Source: CAZQRP01 sp964596125
GTDB taxonomy: Bacteria; Chloroflexota; Dehalococcoidia; GIF9; UBA5629
Assembly: GCA_964596125.1 (NCBI GenBank)
Contig: CAZQRP010000013.1
Coordinates: forward strand, 36,173-100,172
DNA: 64,000 nucleotides
Direction: 5' to 3'
The notes beneath the pieces are model-generated. The model made no database searches, was not told the DNA's origin, and was given only the letters and a program-made list of their open reading frames with translations. The position numbers were made by a program, and so were the translations under genes. Shown one piece after another: positions 63,383-64,000 of the stretch; position 1 is the first letter of the stretch, and the number at the start of each line of letters is the position of its first letter.

Positions 63383-64000
63383 TTATGTTATACCCTTGTA
63401 TACCTTCACTCTAACTGATGTCTCGATGGCCTGGGAGATAGGACAGAAGTAATTGTCTTCTACCATGAGAAGAGCATTAAGCAGCCCTGACTTTCCCTCG
63501 GCCGGATGACCTTTTAACCAGTGGGCGCTGCCATGGGCCATGGCGATACACTTTGGGTGAATTCCTTCGATAGTGTGAATGGTGACCTTGATTCTTTGTC
63601 CGACCTCGTTCTCTATGTATACTGTGTCCATATCCTGTATACCCTTTTCACGGGCTGTCCTGGTGTTCATCACCACATTAAAGGTGTACGGGTTCATCTC
63701 GCTGACCTCGAACAGCCACGGTATCTCCTGGGTTGTAGATGCGTTGTGCAGAATATCACGGTAGCCGAAGGCAAGAAGGTCATATTCCGGGCTTTTAGCC
63801 TCCGAAGAGACCGGCGGAAAGTAGCTGATTAAAGGTACATATTGCTTCCAGTCCAGCTCATAACCTTTGGGCTGGCAGATAGCCTTGACCTTCTCCCCCT
63901 GGTCTATCAACCATTCATGGTAAATAGAGGCCCTGGCATTGACGAACCAGCGCCAGTAAGCCTCTTCTGGTTTCTTCTGCCACCTTACGAAACCGTGCTC
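63383..64000 (-). CDS. Molybdopterin-dependent oxidoreductase, C-terminal part (cut by window edge)
   Basis: The frame is open from the window's right edge to the stop at 63383, about 205 codons. The C-terminal part is a molydopterin dinucleotide-binding domain: FEVSEMNPYTFNVVMNTRTAREKGIQDMDTVYIENEVGQRIKVTIH with IHPKCIAMAHGSAHWL. Enzymes of this DMSO-reductase superfamily carry out anaerobic redox reactions, usually with Fe-S and membrane subunits. An in-frame TTG at 63910 is not a real start because the preceding residues (VRWQKKPEEAYWRWFVNARA) also look coding. It is convergent with the FHA-ABC gene. Subfamily not determined. Confidence 0.85.
   Translation of the reverse strand, partial: EHGFVRWQKKPEEAYWRWFVNARASIYHEWLIDQGEKVKAICQPKGYELDWKQYVPLISYFPPVSSEAKSPEYDLLAFGYRDILHNASTTQEIPWLFEVSEMNPYTFNVVMNTRTAREKGIQDMDTVYIENEVGQRIKVTIHTIEGIHPKCIAMAHGSAHWLKGHPAEGKSGLLNALLMVEDNYFCPISQAIETSVRVKVYKGIT

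Overview
The window looks like a chromosomal contig of a moderately AT-rich, probably anaerobic bacterium, most plausibly Chloroflexota (Dehalococcoidia-like). That placement is an inference from the mix of genes: large FHA-ABC transporters, zinc-ribbon Ser/Thr kinases, DUF116, a molybdopterin oxidoreductase at the right edge, and many surface-glycan genes. No rRNA, tRNA or CRISPR array was seen. Two runs of 100 N (22495-22594 and 56736-56835) are scaffold gaps, both inside tandem repeats.

Positions 1-19100 form a surface-polysaccharide region: a truncated flippase, two sulfatase-fold enzymes that carry Thr where sulfatases have Cys/Ser, an intact IS3-family element (2801-3928, 4-bp target duplication), a Gfo/Idh/MocA oxidoreductase, GT2 and GT4 glycosyltransferases, a methyltransferase and a DUF2206 membrane protein. 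A nucleotide-sugar operon (galE, UDP-glucose dehydrogenase, UXS-like decarboxylase, two GT2) runs leftward from 19093. A small excisionase-like HTH gene flanked by an inverted 13-bp motif separates it from a secreted GH5-like protein with FN3-like domains and 315-bp tandem repeats.

Positions 23500-33300 carry a TPR lipoprotein, a tiny exported peptide, a polytopic membrane protein with a carbohydrate-binding-like C-terminus, and an ABC exporter. One permease of that exporter is fused to a PrsW-type intramembrane protease domain. An orphan gene with a phosphoribosyltransferase-like signature and an IS3-family transposase remnant follow. Positions 33344-37708 hold a leftward operon: a triple-FHA ABC transporter, a small Cys-rich membrane protein and a lipoprotein.

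Positions 38100-42723 are an isoprenoid cluster (DUF116, polyprenyl synthase, DXS, geranylgeranyl-reductase-like flavoprotein). After it come transposase and hydrolase debris, a GT4, a reductase plus acyl-adenylating enzyme fusion, a wrecked IS110 element, an alpha/beta hydrolase and a radical SAM protein.

Positions 52114-59484 hold a leftward phospho-signalling operon: PP2C phosphatase, VWA protein, zinc-ribbon/FHA protein, an active-looking transmembrane Ser/Thr kinase and an adjacent pseudokinase with the same layout. A second triple-FHA ABC transporter (60030-63284) is transcribed away from it. Both FHA-ABC proteins carry an unusual extracytoplasmic segment with an aromatic residue exactly every seven positions. 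I regard this kinase/phosphatase/FHA-ABC set as the best candidate for an undescribed system. Three genes also appear to start at ATT or ATA behind good ribosome-binding sites.
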